A DNA stretch of 64,000 bases from Candidatus Nitrosocaldus schleperae (lineage in GTDB: Archaea > Thermoproteota > Nitrososphaeria > Nitrososphaerales > Nitrosocaldaceae). The stretch is from assembly GCA_013538805.1 (NCBI GenBank), contig JABXGR010000003.1, positions 96,910 to 160,909 on the forward strand, in the 5' to 3' direction. Made by a program: the position numbers and the translations under genes. The notes under the pieces were generated by a model. It did no database searches. It was not told the origin of the DNA and was given only the letters and a program-made list of their open reading frames with translations. Shown here one piece after another: positions 28,135 through 37,068 of the stretch (its first letter is position 1; each line of letters starts with the position of its first letter).

Positions 28135-28147
28135 GATTATTTAATCC
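28135..28147 (-). promoter_or_regulatory. TATA box of the aEF-2 gene
   Basis: GGATTAAATAATC on the minus strand is centred about 26 nt upstream of the ATG at 28115. It supports 28115 as the genuine 5' end of the aEF-2 gene rather than the internal TTG at 28010. Confidence 0.45.
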
Positions 28148-28288
28148 TTTGCTACTTCATTCATTAAGAGCCTCCTATAGTTGCTTAATGCTGATATTCA
28201 ACATCTCACCGCATAGGAAGAGATAAAGTAAATGTTATAGGAGCAATTAAATTAGATTTAATACTCATAGAGAATAACATGGTAGAAG

Positions 28289-28954
28289 ATGAGGTCTAGA
28301 CATGATTTAAGATACGCATCTGGTATATTCTTCATAAGCATAGCAGTAGGTATAGCATCAGCATCTTACATGAGCGAGGTAGCATACATCTACCATGCAT
28401 CACTGTACATGTACCCACTGTTATGGTTCAGTGCATTAGCGTTGAGCATATACCTCTTCAGGTTAAAGAACCCAGATATATTCAAGGCCATAGGTATAAG
28501 GTTCAGACAAAGCACCTCATGGCCTAGATGGGCAAAGGCTGTTAATGGTTTAGCATGGGCATTGCCATTTCTACTTATAGCAATGTATCCAGCAGATTAC
28601 CCATACCTAATACTTCTAGGCATAGGATGTGGTAACATATCTACATACATACTTAGCAGAATAACTGAATCAAGGGATAGATATGGGATAAGGGGAGATG
28701 AGGAGGAGAGGAAGAAGAAAGAGGAGAAGGAGGGGTGGGAAGAGCATGGAAAGGAAAGGATTGGCGCTGATGGTAATCTAGGCAAGGAGCAGTTTATAGT
28801 AGGGCTAGTATCATCATCCCTTCTTCCAGTAGCAATGCTTGTAGGATCATCATCATTGCTACCAGTAGATTTACTGCATATGCTCTCAAGATTGTTCATA
28901 GCAGTTGCTTATGCAAGTGGAGGCATCTATGCACTGATAAGTGATGGTTGCTAG
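28289..28954 (+). CDS. multi-pass membrane protein of unknown function
   Basis: 221 residues with about six hydrophobic helices in two groups, separated by a highly charged cytosolic stretch (EEERKKKEEKEGWEEHGKER, about residues 139-158). No transporter or enzyme motif was seen. It stands between the aEF-2 promoter region and tRNA-Tyr and is not obviously in an operon. Confidence 0.6.
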   Translation: MRSRHDLRYASGIFFISIAVGIASASYMSEVAYIYHASLYMYPLLWFSALALSIYLFRLKNPDIFKAIGIRFRQSTSWPRWAKAVNGLAWALPFLLIAMYPADYPYLILLGIGCGNISTYILSRITESRDRYGIRGDEEERKKKEEKEGWEEHGKERIGADGNLGKEQFIVGLVSSSLLPVAMLVGSSSLLPVDLLHMLSRLFIAVAYASGGIYALISDGC

Positions 28955-28970
28955 ATGTGTATGTATGTAG

Positions 28971-29113
28971 TCCCGCGGGGGTGATTTGAACACCCGACAC
29001 TCCGGTCTCTGGCTAGGTGTTCTCTTCTGTTGCCTAGTAGGGCTGAACGAGTCAGCCTAATTGCAAGGCCAACCACTACAGCCGGAAGCTCTACCAGGCT
29101 GAGCTACCGCGGG
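28971..29113 (-). tRNA. tRNA-Tyr (GTA) with intron
   Basis: Folds as a complete tRNA after removing an insert: acceptor CCCGCGG/CCGCGGG with discriminator A, D arm GCTC/GAGC, anticodon stem TCCGG/CCGGA, anticodon GTA (29077-29079), variable GTGTC, T arm GGGTG-TTCAAAT-CACCC. The C1-G72 pair is the archaeal tRNA-Tyr identity feature. The mature length is 74 nt and the CCA end is not encoded. The intron of about 69 nt sits at the usual place after position 37. Confidence 0.95.
29007..29075 (-). other. tRNA-Tyr intron, about 69 nt
   Basis: Lies between G37 and A38. The 3' junction shows a 3-nt AGA bulge next to CAG, which can pair with CTG of the anticodon loop, consistent with bulge-helix-bulge cutting. 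Inside are three good hairpins: GCCT/AGGC, GGCTGA/TCAGCC and CTAGG/CCTAG. Much longer than the 15-30 nt common for archaeal tRNA introns. No box C/D motifs were seen. Confidence 0.8.
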
Positions 29114-29156
29114 ACCCAAGATTATTAATTAATAACCTTGATAAATACTTAAACCC

Positions 29157-30080
29157 GTGAGGATAAGCATAGGTATAGCAAGTTACAATGAGCAGGATAG
29201 CATACTAGCATTGCTCAAGGCATTAGAGATGCAGCATCTCAATGGTCATGAGATAGCAGAGGTTATAGTCTCAGATGACTCTAGTGATGCTACACCTGAT
29301 ATAGTTAAGGACTTCTCAAGCAAGAGCATGCTGAATATAGTGCTCCTTCACCATGATGAGAGGAGAGGGGCAGCAAGTGCATGGAACGAGATATTTGCAA
29401 ATGCTGGTAAGGGTTGTGATGTTATAGTGCTCTATGATGCAGATGTTATACCTGCTAGAGATGCTACCATGCTGCTAGCCTCATCCATGGAGGATGAGCA
29501 TGTAGGACTATCTGCAGCAAACCCTATGCCTGCATACAATAGCAGGATACGTAGTAATAGGCAAAGGATAGCAGTAAGAGCAAGCATATTCAACTCATCA
29601 TGGCTTAGGAGGGTAAGGCTTCTAGGCATAAACCAGTACATAGCCATGGGTAGAGCAATGGCAGTTAGGAGCAGTATAGCAAAGGCTACAAGGATACCAA
29701 GCAGTACTATAGCAATAGATCTCTACATGCAATGCATAACGCTTGAGATGGGGTATGAGGTTAGGTATAGGGATGATGCTATTGTATGGTTCAAACCAGT
29801 TGAGAGTATAGAGGAGTTCATCTCTCAGGTTAGGAGAGCAGTTGCTGGGCACAGAGAGTTAGCCCATCTAATAGATAGGTTAAATATAAGGCTTCCAGTG
29901 AAGAGCATGCTAATAGAAGGGCTCAAGGCTGCAAAGGATGATCCTTCAGGCTTGGTAATGCTTGCTCTAGCATACATACTCTACCCATTCTACATGAAGC
30001 CTACAGACTCCAAATGGAGTATAGCGAAGAGCAGTAAAGGGCTTAGGCTGGATGATGTTGAAGGGTACAAAGATAAATAA
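29157..30080 (+). CDS. family 2 glycosyltransferase
   Basis: 307 residues starting with GTG at 29157 (MRISIGIASYNEQDSI). GT-A features: SYNE at the N-terminus, IVSDDSSDATPDIV, and LYDADVIPA containing the DxD metal motif. A hydrophobic C-terminal segment (LVMLALAYILYPFYM) suggests membrane association. It could act on membrane-linked glycans or S-layer glycosylation; donor and acceptor are unknown. An AT-rich region shared with the divergent tRNA-Tyr promoter lies just upstream. Confidence 0.83.
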   Translation: MRISIGIASYNEQDSILALLKALEMQHLNGHEIAEVIVSDDSSDATPDIVKDFSSKSMLNIVLLHHDERRGAASAWNEIFANAGKGCDVIVLYDADVIPARDATMLLASSMEDEHVGLSAANPMPAYNSRIRSNRQRIAVRASIFNSSWLRRVRLLGINQYIAMGRAMAVRSSIAKATRIPSSTIAIDLYMQCITLEMGYEVRYRDDAIVWFKPVESIEEFISQVRRAVAGHRELAHLIDRLNIRLPVKSMLIEGLKAAKDDPSGLVMLALAYILYPFYMKPTDSKWSIAKSSKGLRLDDVEGYKDK

Positions 30081-30129
30081 TAAATGATGCCTCATCTTTA
30101 GTTGCAACCATAGCAGATATCATCATTAC

Positions 30130-31830
30130 TTATCTGCCTGCTTGTTCATTCAACCTCTGCAGGCTTGTAAGTTCGTTGATTATTCCTGCTATATTCATAA
30201 CAGCCTCGCCCTCATCATTAACAGCAACTAGATCCTTGTATAGCATGAGCCTATCCTCATGCCCATTCTCTATAGCATCCTCAGCCTCCTTAAGGTACTC
30301 AAGCATCTTACTCGATACATACTTGAGGAAGTTGTATGCTATGAAGCGAAGATGCACAGGCAATGGCTTCAGCAATGTCCATGCATATCTGTTTATCATC
30401 CCTACTGAGTGCTTTGTAGCCTCAAGTATGAGTTGCTGCCTTAATGGTGTGTACTCTGGCATCCACTTTGCTGCCTGCTTGCGCATTGAGCGTAAAGGCA
30501 TCAATGGGAACATCCAGATGAATACGTTATGATGCTTTATCCTGTCTATGAACTCAAGGCATCTAACAACATCCCTCTCACTCTCTCTAGGTAGACCAGT
30601 CATCATCGATGCTATTGTGAACCAATGATTATCATCCAGTATGCCTAAGGCATCATCTATAACATCTGGCCACTCCTCTATGCTGTATGGCTTTACCTTG
30701 CCAGGCATTATCATCCTTACAAGTTCAGGACTAACAGTCTCAAGCCCAGTCTCAACGAATCCAGGGTTCTTCTCATCCAACTCCATGATCTCTGCTATTG
30801 CCTTTAACGTCTTAGGACTTGATTTAACACTTGCACATGAGAAGAAGTCTGTACCTACACTTCTTACTCCAGGGAATCTCTTAACACTGCTCCATAGATC
30901 AACTATTGCATCATGGTTTACCTCAAAACTGCCTAACTTCCTGCCATAGAAGAGTGCATCCTCTGAGTGAAGTGTTATGTTCCTGAACCCATGCCTAACC
31001 TCTAACTCAACCTCCTCAAGTATCCTCTCCTTTGGTATTGATCTGAACATGAGGAGATCAGGGGAGCAGAACTGGCACCCTCTCCCACACCCTCTAGTTA
31101 TCTCAACTATCCCGCTCGATGATGGGTTCCTTATCAATGGGATCTCATCGCTCTTCATTGGCATGCCCCTTGCCTTTGGAGGTAGTTCTTCTCCTCTCAA
31201 AGCCATATCGAATAACTTGCCTACTATACCCTCAGCTTCACCATCAACAAGGCAGTCTATCCCCCACTCCTTAATCTTCTCTGGATGCTCCTCCAACTGC
31301 CATATCCCTGGTCCTCCTACAATAAGCCTTGAGCCATACCTCTTCAGCAATGGATTTGATATGAGGTCGTTGAATGCCATTGCTGTGTAGGATCTTGCAG
31401 GCCACCAGTTTATGAGCCTGAACATACATGCTACAAGTTGGGATACAGCAGCATAGCCCATGGGATCATGTACTGTTAAGCCTATAACCTTGGTATCTGG
31501 TCCTATAACCTTATGTAGTTTGCGTGGATCAGCAACTATAACATCCTTCTCATCGAACCCATACTCTAGAAGTGCAGCCTCAACCTTCCTTATCCCATAT
31601 GGGGCAACCTTTAACCTTCCCTCATCCTTACCATTGCCATCGTAACTCTTTGTTGCAAAGAATACATCCTCCATTATCCTTCTATTCCATGGCATCTTTG
31701 GGTAGTTTGATGGTATGCAACCTATGAAACCTATCCAGTTGAATCCTCTGTAGTTGCTTATTGCACACTTGTCACCTGTAAGCACTATCTTGTAGCCTTT
31801 GCCTTCATTTGCAAGCATATCTCTCATCAC
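30130..31830 (-). CDS. radical SAM protein with B12-binding-like N-terminal domain (copy A)
   Basis: 566 residues. The N-terminal third (ending near GGPGIWQLEEHPEKIKEWG...VDGEAEG) has the layout of the cobalamin-binding-like domain found before radical SAM cores. ITRGCGRGCQFCSPD (about residue 250) provides the CxxxCxxC motif for the 4Fe-4S cluster that cleaves SAM. The C-terminal ~130 residues are helical. An archaeal family present in pairs, here 8 nt from its paralogue on the same strand. Chemistry is unproven. Radical SAM enzymes of this general architecture modify archaeal lipids (GrsA/GrsB, Tes), which is only a hypothesis here. Confidence 0.82.
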   Translation of the reverse strand: MMRDMLANEGKGYKIVLTGDKCAISNYRGFNWIGFIGCIPSNYPKMPWNRRIMEDVFFATKSYDGNGKDEGRLKVAPYGIRKVEAALLEYGFDEKDVIVADPRKLHKVIGPDTKVIGLTVHDPMGYAAVSQLVACMFRLINWWPARSYTAMAFNDLISNPLLKRYGSRLIVGGPGIWQLEEHPEKIKEWGIDCLVDGEAEGIVGKLFDMALRGEELPPKARGMPMKSDEIPLIRNPSSSGIVEITRGCGRGCQFCSPDLLMFRSIPKERILEEVELEVRHGFRNITLHSEDALFYGRKLGSFEVNHDAIVDLWSSVKRFPGVRSVGTDFFSCASVKSSPKTLKAIAEIMELDEKNPGFVETGLETVSPELVRMIMPGKVKPYSIEEWPDVIDDALGILDDNHWFTIASMMTGLPRESERDVVRCLEFIDRIKHHNVFIWMFPLMPLRSMRKQAAKWMPEYTPLRQQLILEATKHSVGMINRYAWTLLKPLPVHLRFIAYNFLKYVSSKMLEYLKEAEDAIENGHEDRLMLYKDLVAVNDEGEAVMNIAGIINELTSLQRLNEQAGR

Positions 31831-31838
31831 CCCTCACA

Positions 31839-33404
31839 CTAACTTGCATACCTTACAAGCAGTACCTTCTCTGGATCATAGCCCAACTTCCTTCCCCAGT
31901 CCTCTATTACCCTAAGGATCATCTTCACACCCCATTTGAAGAACCTCATCAGCACGAACTTCAGGAATGGGTTGAGCCTTATCACCGATGGGGGTAGAGT
32001 GTACAGTTCGTATATAGTATGCCTCCATGTCTTGTATATAACTGCATAATGCCCTTCACTTATGTTATCTGCGTTGAAGAACTCATCACCCTTGAGCACT
32101 CCTATTGGCACGAATGTTAGAGGTGTTGCTGTAAAGTGTGCTTTATTGCCTATACGTTCTGGAAGTTCCCTCTCCATCCTATCTATAAGCCTTACAGTAT
32201 CCCAGCAGTCCTCATCAGTCTCCCCTGGGAGGCCAAGTATAAGTGTGTATGCAGGTATCCAGTAGTTCTCGTTGAGTATCCTTGTGCCATGGAAGATGAC
32301 ATCTGGCCACTCCTCTGGCGAGAATGGCTTTGCCTTGAATGGCATATAGCGTTTGATCAACCTAGCAGAACCAGTCTCTAGCCCAGGCTGTATCCCTATT
32401 ATGTTATCTGCACTTGCCCTTATAACCTGAGACACTTCCCTAACCATATCTGGGTCTGCTACTACTGCTGAGACAGTACCATGAGTTGGTTGTGCCCTTC
32501 TAACACCTTTAACAGACATAACAGCCTTGAAGAGATCGACTATAGCATCCCTGTTAGGCATGAACCCCTTCTTATCCTCAAGCCCGTATAGGAAGATATC
32601 ATCGCTCTGCAGCCATACCTTATGGGTGCCAGATGCAACGTTTACGCTTATCTCCCTCTTAACCTTATCATATGGCATGAACCTTGCTATCCTAAGGTTA
32701 GGCTCACAGAACTCGCAGTTCCTCCCACATCCCCTCATTGCTTCAACAACACCATGTATGCTTGCACCAACTATATCTGGTATCTCCTCTATCCTTGGCT
32801 GCCTCCCAACCCTAACCCTTGGCTGAACACTCCCCTGCTCTATATCATGGAAGAGATCAGCAGCAACATGATCCGCTTCCCCTATCACTGCATGATCAAC
32901 CATGAGATCCTCCTGCTGCTCAACCCTGAACTCGAACTGCCATGCTCCTGGGCCTCCAACCACAACCTTGAACTTGTAGCCATTCCTTAGACGCATATCC
33001 TTGAGCATCCTTGCAAGATCTATGAAGTACTTCTGGTTTATTGGTGTGAAGTACACCTGCCCTCCAGTGAACATCATGCTCACAGGTGCAAGCCCCAATG
33101 GATCCATTGCATATATGCCTACTACTCTTGTATCCTCATCTATGTACTCATGGAGATGCTCAGGATGCACTACAGCAACCTCATCCCTCCTGTAGCCCTT
33201 GAGTAGCCCAGCCTCTATCTTCCTTAGCCCATAAGGTGCCTTGCTTAATGTCCCATTATGCATCTTTACATTTGGTGCAAGGAACTCAAAGAGCCTCTCT
33301 GGCACTCTCTCAGATGGAGCACAGCTCAAAAAGTCAAAGAGCGGTATGCTTCTATACTCGCTAGTTAAGGTTCTATCGTTCGTCAACACTACCCTCTTGC
33401 CCAT
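31839..33404 (-). CDS. radical SAM protein with B12-binding-like N-terminal domain (copy B)
   Basis: 521 residues, paralogous along its length to the preceding entry: RVVLTNDRTLTSEYR at the start parallels KIVLTGDKCAISNYR, and GGPGAWQFE parallels GGPGIWQLE. The iron-sulfur motif is AMRGCGRNCEFCEPN. DPLG near residue 103 and GLPGETDEDCWDTV in the core match radical SAM beta strands. It is upstream in the pair, so the two are probably co-transcribed and may work sequentially or on related substrates. Confidence 0.82.
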   Translation of the reverse strand: MGKRVVLTNDRTLTSEYRSIPLFDFLSCAPSERVPERLFEFLAPNVKMHNGTLSKAPYGLRKIEAGLLKGYRRDEVAVVHPEHLHEYIDEDTRVVGIYAMDPLGLAPVSMMFTGGQVYFTPINQKYFIDLARMLKDMRLRNGYKFKVVVGGPGAWQFEFRVEQQEDLMVDHAVIGEADHVAADLFHDIEQGSVQPRVRVGRQPRIEEIPDIVGASIHGVVEAMRGCGRNCEFCEPNLRIARFMPYDKVKREISVNVASGTHKVWLQSDDIFLYGLEDKKGFMPNRDAIVDLFKAVMSVKGVRRAQPTHGTVSAVVADPDMVREVSQVIRASADNIIGIQPGLETGSARLIKRYMPFKAKPFSPEEWPDVIFHGTRILNENYWIPAYTLILGLPGETDEDCWDTVRLIDRMERELPERIGNKAHFTATPLTFVPIGVLKGDEFFNADNISEGHYAVIYKTWRHTIYELYTLPPSVIRLNPFLKFVLMRFFKWGVKMILRVIEDWGRKLGYDPEKVLLVRYAS

Positions 33405-33523
33405 CCTACCTATAATTTATTACCCATAATTTTAAATCTTTCTAGAATAGTTGTGAATGTAAAGGCTAAACAACATCAATTAACATAATTTGATTAGAAT
33501 TATAATAATACTTAATTCGTTAC

Positions 33524-33778
33524 CTATTTGGAGAGTAGTCTCCTAGCATCATCTGTAAGCCTTACTAAGAGGTTGTTACTCTTCTCAACAAGTCCAAGGT
33601 TCTCTAATGTGTTTAGAGCACTCCTCACGCTCTCCTCAGATGATTTAAGCAAGGTTGCAAGTTCGGCAATCTTAACCTCTCCCTTCTGCGAGAGAACCTC
33701 AAGTATGTCTCTCACAACATCCCCCATACTGTTTGATAGTTGCACTAATAATTTTATTTTGTGTAGGTTGAATTCCAT
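33524..33778 (-). CDS. small winged-helix regulator
   Basis: About 85 residues from the ATG at 33778 (MEFNLHKIKLLVQL). VKIAELATLLKSSEESVRSALNTL is a helix-turn-helix and GLVEKSNNLLVRLTDDARRLL the wing, the MarR/ArsR-type layout. The frame stays open upstream to 33817 without a better start. Isolated; target unknown. Confidence 0.7.
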   Translation of the reverse strand: MEFNLHKIKLLVQLSNSMGDVVRDILEVLSQKGEVKIAELATLLKSSEESVRSALNTLENLGLVEKSNNLLVRLTDDARRLLSK

Positions 33779-33897
33779 AATGTAAGTTAGGTAATAATTA
33801 TTATCTTCTATAAGCAACTATCCTATCTTTCTCCTTAATCATTGTATGATGAGTATTAATGAAGATCATCTCCCTCCCTCTCCTCCTTCATATCCCT

Positions 33898-34620
33898 TCA
33901 CAATCTCCTCTTACCTTTATTCATCAACTCTTGAAGTATAGGTATGCTCATCAACTTCTCTCTGCTAAGCATACTCCATAGAATGCCAGATGGTCTATGC
34001 TCTCTCCTATCTACCATTATAAGTCTTGTAGGAGTTGCTATTATATCTATAGGCACATCGTATGGGTCTTGAGGTAGCCTATCATCTATAACCTGTAGAT
34101 CATGCACTGTAGTTGCTATAGGTACATCAGCATCAACAACTCCTAACTCCCTCAGTATTGCAAACTCCAACTCGCCATACCCTTCACCCTTGCCTAGCCT
34201 CTCGCCATACATATTAACAGCAACGCTACCCTCAACTATAAGATCTACATGCTTAACATGGTTGATTAGTTCATCTATGCTCTTTAGCCTTTTTCCATAC
34301 ATAAGTGCTCCCTTTATAGTTGATGCCTTTACTGCATCAACACCATCAAGTATTATGAACCCATCCCTTATCCTTGGAGTTGGCATTATCAGAACCTTAC
34401 CTTCCCTTAACGCACTAATCCTTACCCATCTCTGTGGGCTATCTGGATTTACCTTGATTACTCTAGCATTCTTCCATTCATAAGTACTTGCTAGCAGTGA
34501 TGCTGCCTTCTCAGCATTTATGAAGTTTGGTATCCTTCCATGCACTGGATATGGTGGTAAAGTAGCATTCTCCCTAACTAATGTATCCCATACAAGCCTC
34601 CTATACTGTTCTTTGCTCAT
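33898..34620 (-). CDS. 5-formyltetrahydrofolate cyclo-ligase-like protein
   Basis: 240 residues. RLGKGEGYGELEFAIL is the ATP/substrate loop of the cyclo-ligase family and ATTVHDLQVID...LPQDPYDVPID the C-terminal signature. Bacterial enzymes turn 5-formyl-THF into methenyl-THF with ATP; archaeal homologues may act on related pterins, so exact activity is inferred. A tiny ORF ends 6 nt upstream of its start. Confidence 0.8.
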   Translation of the reverse strand: MSKEQYRRLVWDTLVRENATLPPYPVHGRIPNFINAEKAASLLASTYEWKNARVIKVNPDSPQRWVRISALREGKVLIMPTPRIRDGFIILDGVDAVKASTIKGALMYGKRLKSIDELINHVKHVDLIVEGSVAVNMYGERLGKGEGYGELEFAILRELGVVDADVPIATTVHDLQVIDDRLPQDPYDVPIDIIATPTRLIMVDRREHRPSGILWSMLSREKLMSIPILQELMNKGKRRL

Positions 34621-34626
34621 ATCTGC

Positions 34627-34755
34627 TTACTTTAGTTTACTCTTCCATTCTGTATAGGCATTCCTAATCAAATCATATAGGTTATCTATATTAGGATTGT
34701 TATTTCTGTTTATTTCATTTTCTCTGCCTCTTATATCATCAGCATAGATAACCAT
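34627..34755 (-). CDS. possible 42-residue ORF
   Basis: The 316-base gap 34621-34936 contains one short ORF, MVIYADDIRGRENEIN...DLIRNAYTEWKSKLK, ending 6 nt before the cyclo-ligase-like start, a spacing that hints at co-transcription. The composition (charged, Asn-rich) is plausible but no family is recognised. The rest of the gap is AT-rich with no other signal seen. Confidence 0.3.
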   Translation of the reverse strand: MVIYADDIRGRENEINRNNNPNIDNLYDLIRNAYTEWKSKLK

Positions 34756-34936
34756 CATTCACTAGAAACTTACTATCTATCAATGCATATATCAATGCTG
34801 TAAGATAACTCTTGCGAGTTCTACGCTCTTGTTATGATTGTGAGATCCACTAATTCTATATTTGCTCCCTTTATAGGCCCAAAGTTCTTCACATATAACC
34901 TAGTTAATTGCATATACTTGCTTTATGGTTTAACAT

Positions 34937-36148
34937 TTAAGATAACAACTCATACCTTATGCCTTGCTCTCTTAACATCTTCATAAGCCTCTCAGCATGC
35001 TCCATATCCTCAGCCTCAAGGCTCAATATCACCTTTGCATTCCCAACCTTAACATCCTGCCCAAGCCTATCATGTATAACATCAACTATGTTAACCCTAC
35101 TTGCTGCTATTGTATCAACAACCCTCTTGAACTCCCCAGGTCTATCAACCAACTGCACACTTATCCTTATCAACCTTCCTATACCTACCAAGCCTTTATG
35201 TACTATCTGCCCTAGCAGGAACATATCCACATTCCCTCCACTAAGCACAACTGCAACATTCTTACCCTTCAGATCCACATCTGGAGTATTAAGTAGATAT
35301 GCTAAACCTACAGCTCCTGCAGGTTCAACGACAACCTTTGCCCTCTCCATGAGCAGGAACATAGCCTTGACTATTGCATCATCATCAACAACTGCTATAT
35401 GATCCATGTACCTCTTCAGTATTGATAGTGTGAGTTCTCCAGGCTTCCTAACGGATATACCATCTGCTATGGTTGAGCCATTGCTAACCTCCACTATCCT
35501 GCCTTGCTCTAGAGATTCTTTCATTGCTGAGAATGCTTTAGATTGCACACCTATTATCTTCACATCTGGCTTGATGCTCTTCACTGCTAGTGCTATCCCT
35601 GCAGCAAGCCCTCCCCCTCCAACTGGCACTATTATAGCATCAATACTTGGCATATCCTCCATAATCTCTAAGCCTATCGTGCCTTGCCCTGCTATAATGC
35701 TAGCATCATCAAACGCATGAACGAATGTCTTGCCTTGCTCCCTTGCAATCTCCATAGCCTTCTCCCAGGCTTGATCGTATATGCTGCCATGGAACACTAT
35801 ATCAGCACCATATGCCCTTGTTGCAGAGACCTTTGCTGGGGATGCGTTGAAAGGCATAACAACTGTGCATGGAATGTTAAGCATCCTACTTGCATATGCT
35901 ACCCCTTGTGCATGGTTACCTGCAGATGCAGTTATAACCCCTCTACTCCTCTCCTCTTCACTTAACATGAGCATCTTTGTGTAAGCACCCCTAACCTTGA
36001 ATGAACCAGTCTTCTGGAAGCACTCCATCTTCAAGTAGACATTGCAGAATGCTAGTCTGCTGAATGTGGTTGAGTAGTCTAGAGGAGTTCTATGCACTAT
36101 ACCCTTAAGCATCTCCCTAGCCTTGCTTATATCAAGCACGTTCAGCAT
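34937..36148 (-). CDS. ilvA: threonine ammonia-lyase with C-terminal ACT domain
   Basis: PLP enzyme converting threonine to 2-oxobutanoate and ammonia, feeding isoleucine synthesis. KTGSFKVRGA contains the PLP lysine; SAGNHAQGVAYAS and VGGGGLAAG are substrate and phosphate loops. 403 residues, with an ACT-type regulatory domain at about 325-403 (ISVQLVDRPGEFKRVVDTI), as in TdcB/IlvA short forms. Preceded by a short AT-rich region. Serine dehydration as a side activity is usual for the family. Confidence 0.93.
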   Translation of the reverse strand: MLNVLDISKAREMLKGIVHRTPLDYSTTFSRLAFCNVYLKMECFQKTGSFKVRGAYTKMLMLSEEERSRGVITASAGNHAQGVAYASRMLNIPCTVVMPFNASPAKVSATRAYGADIVFHGSIYDQAWEKAMEIAREQGKTFVHAFDDASIIAGQGTIGLEIMEDMPSIDAIIVPVGGGGLAAGIALAVKSIKPDVKIIGVQSKAFSAMKESLEQGRIVEVSNGSTIADGISVRKPGELTLSILKRYMDHIAVVDDDAIVKAMFLLMERAKVVVEPAGAVGLAYLLNTPDVDLKGKNVAVVLSGGNVDMFLLGQIVHKGLVGIGRLIRISVQLVDRPGEFKRVVDTIAASRVNIVDVIHDRLGQDVKVGNAKVILSLEAEDMEHAERLMKMLREQGIRYELLS

Positions 36149-36224
36149 TTACAGGCTAGAGTCTTCCTACTCTAATAATAACCTTGCACAGTGTTTAAAT
36201 ATATGATTAGGTTGGCCTAATTAC

Positions 36225-36353
36225 ATGGATAGGATTCTCAGCATACTGAAGGATTATTATGTAAGGGAGTGTAGGATGAACATGATATACTGCAGTATTC
36301 TGCTGCAGGTTGGCAGTAGTAGTAGCAACAACAATGGTCATTACTCCATTTAA
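36225..36353 (+). CDS. possible 42-residue ORF
   Basis: MDRILSILKDYYVRECRMN...QVGSSSSNNNGHYSI, starting 26-40 nt after an AT-rich, TATA-like stretch (TTTAAATATATG at 36194-36205). The helical N-terminus looks coding; the C-terminus is the Ser/Asn low-complexity type seen elsewhere in this window. Might be a small regulator or a gene remnant. Low certainty. Confidence 0.3.
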   Translation: MDRILSILKDYYVRECRMNMIYCSILLQVGSSSSNNNGHYSI

Positions 36354-36412
36354 TTACAATTATCAACTACCTCACGCTAGATACATACAAGAATGTTACT
36401 GTACTAGGGGAG

Positions 36413-36832
36413 ATGCTATCCAAGGGCATGCATTACGCTGCATCTGATATTGATAGTAGAAGGTGTAGCATCCCTGTGAATATAAACCATGTAGATGTAG
36501 GCGATATACTCAACCTGCTTAGTACCATCCTACGCATAGAGAAAGGTTTGAGCTATAGCATGGTTCATGATTATACTGAATTTTATGAGGAAGATGATGG
36601 TTGTCATCATAACCATGATGATAACAATAATAATGATGAAGGGTCTTACATCAAAGGTATACTACATTGCATCTCCATAGATATAGAGGAGAGGATCAAC
36701 ATACTATCATCTCTAACTAGAGCATTGAATGCAATAGTCTTCTGTATATGTGGCTATGAACTACCAAGGCTGGTAAGCATTGTAGATGTAGTGGAGGGAT
36801 GTATATATAGTAGCAAGAGCAAGAGCATGTAA
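36413..36832 (+). CDS. hypothetical protein with His/Asp/Asn insert
   Basis: 139 residues, soluble. Two alpha/beta halves are separated by a low-complexity stretch (EEDDGCHHNHDDNNNNDEG, about residues 59-77) that could bind metal or simply be slippage-derived. The segments DVGDILNLLSTILRIEKG and ERINILSSLTRALNAIVFC look like paired helices. Not recognised. The start ATG at 36413 follows GGGGAG. Confidence 0.5.
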   Translation: MLSKGMHYAASDIDSRRCSIPVNINHVDVGDILNLLSTILRIEKGLSYSMVHDYTEFYEEDDGCHHNHDDNNNNDEGSYIKGILHCISIDIEERINILSSLTRALNAIVFCICGYELPRLVSIVDVVEGCIYSSKSKSM

Positions 36833-36860
36833 TAGCAGTAACAGCACTAGCAGTAAGATT

Positions 36861-36974
36861 ATGCTAGCCATACAATGCCCTAGGTGCGGGAAAGTGTATC
36901 ATGGTATGGTTGATGGTAGCGGTAGTACATGCAATGGTAGAGAGAGTAGCAATGATCTGCACTGCTACTCTTAA
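36861..36974 (+). CDS. possible 37-residue zinc-knuckle protein
   Basis: MLAIQCPRCGKVYHGMVDG...HCYS. CPRCGK is a classical zinc knuckle and a second Cys pair (STC, HC) lies 20-30 residues on. It starts 28 nt after the preceding gene and may be co-transcribed with it. Too short for certainty. Confidence 0.4.
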   Translation: MLAIQCPRCGKVYHGMVDGSGSTCNGRESSNDLHCYS

Positions 36975-37068
36975 TAGATTAATTATTAATTCATTCTCTA
37001 TACTTACAACCATCTGTAGCATGAATTACACACAAGCCTTTTTCTTTATAGTTTAGGCATAAAGGGTG

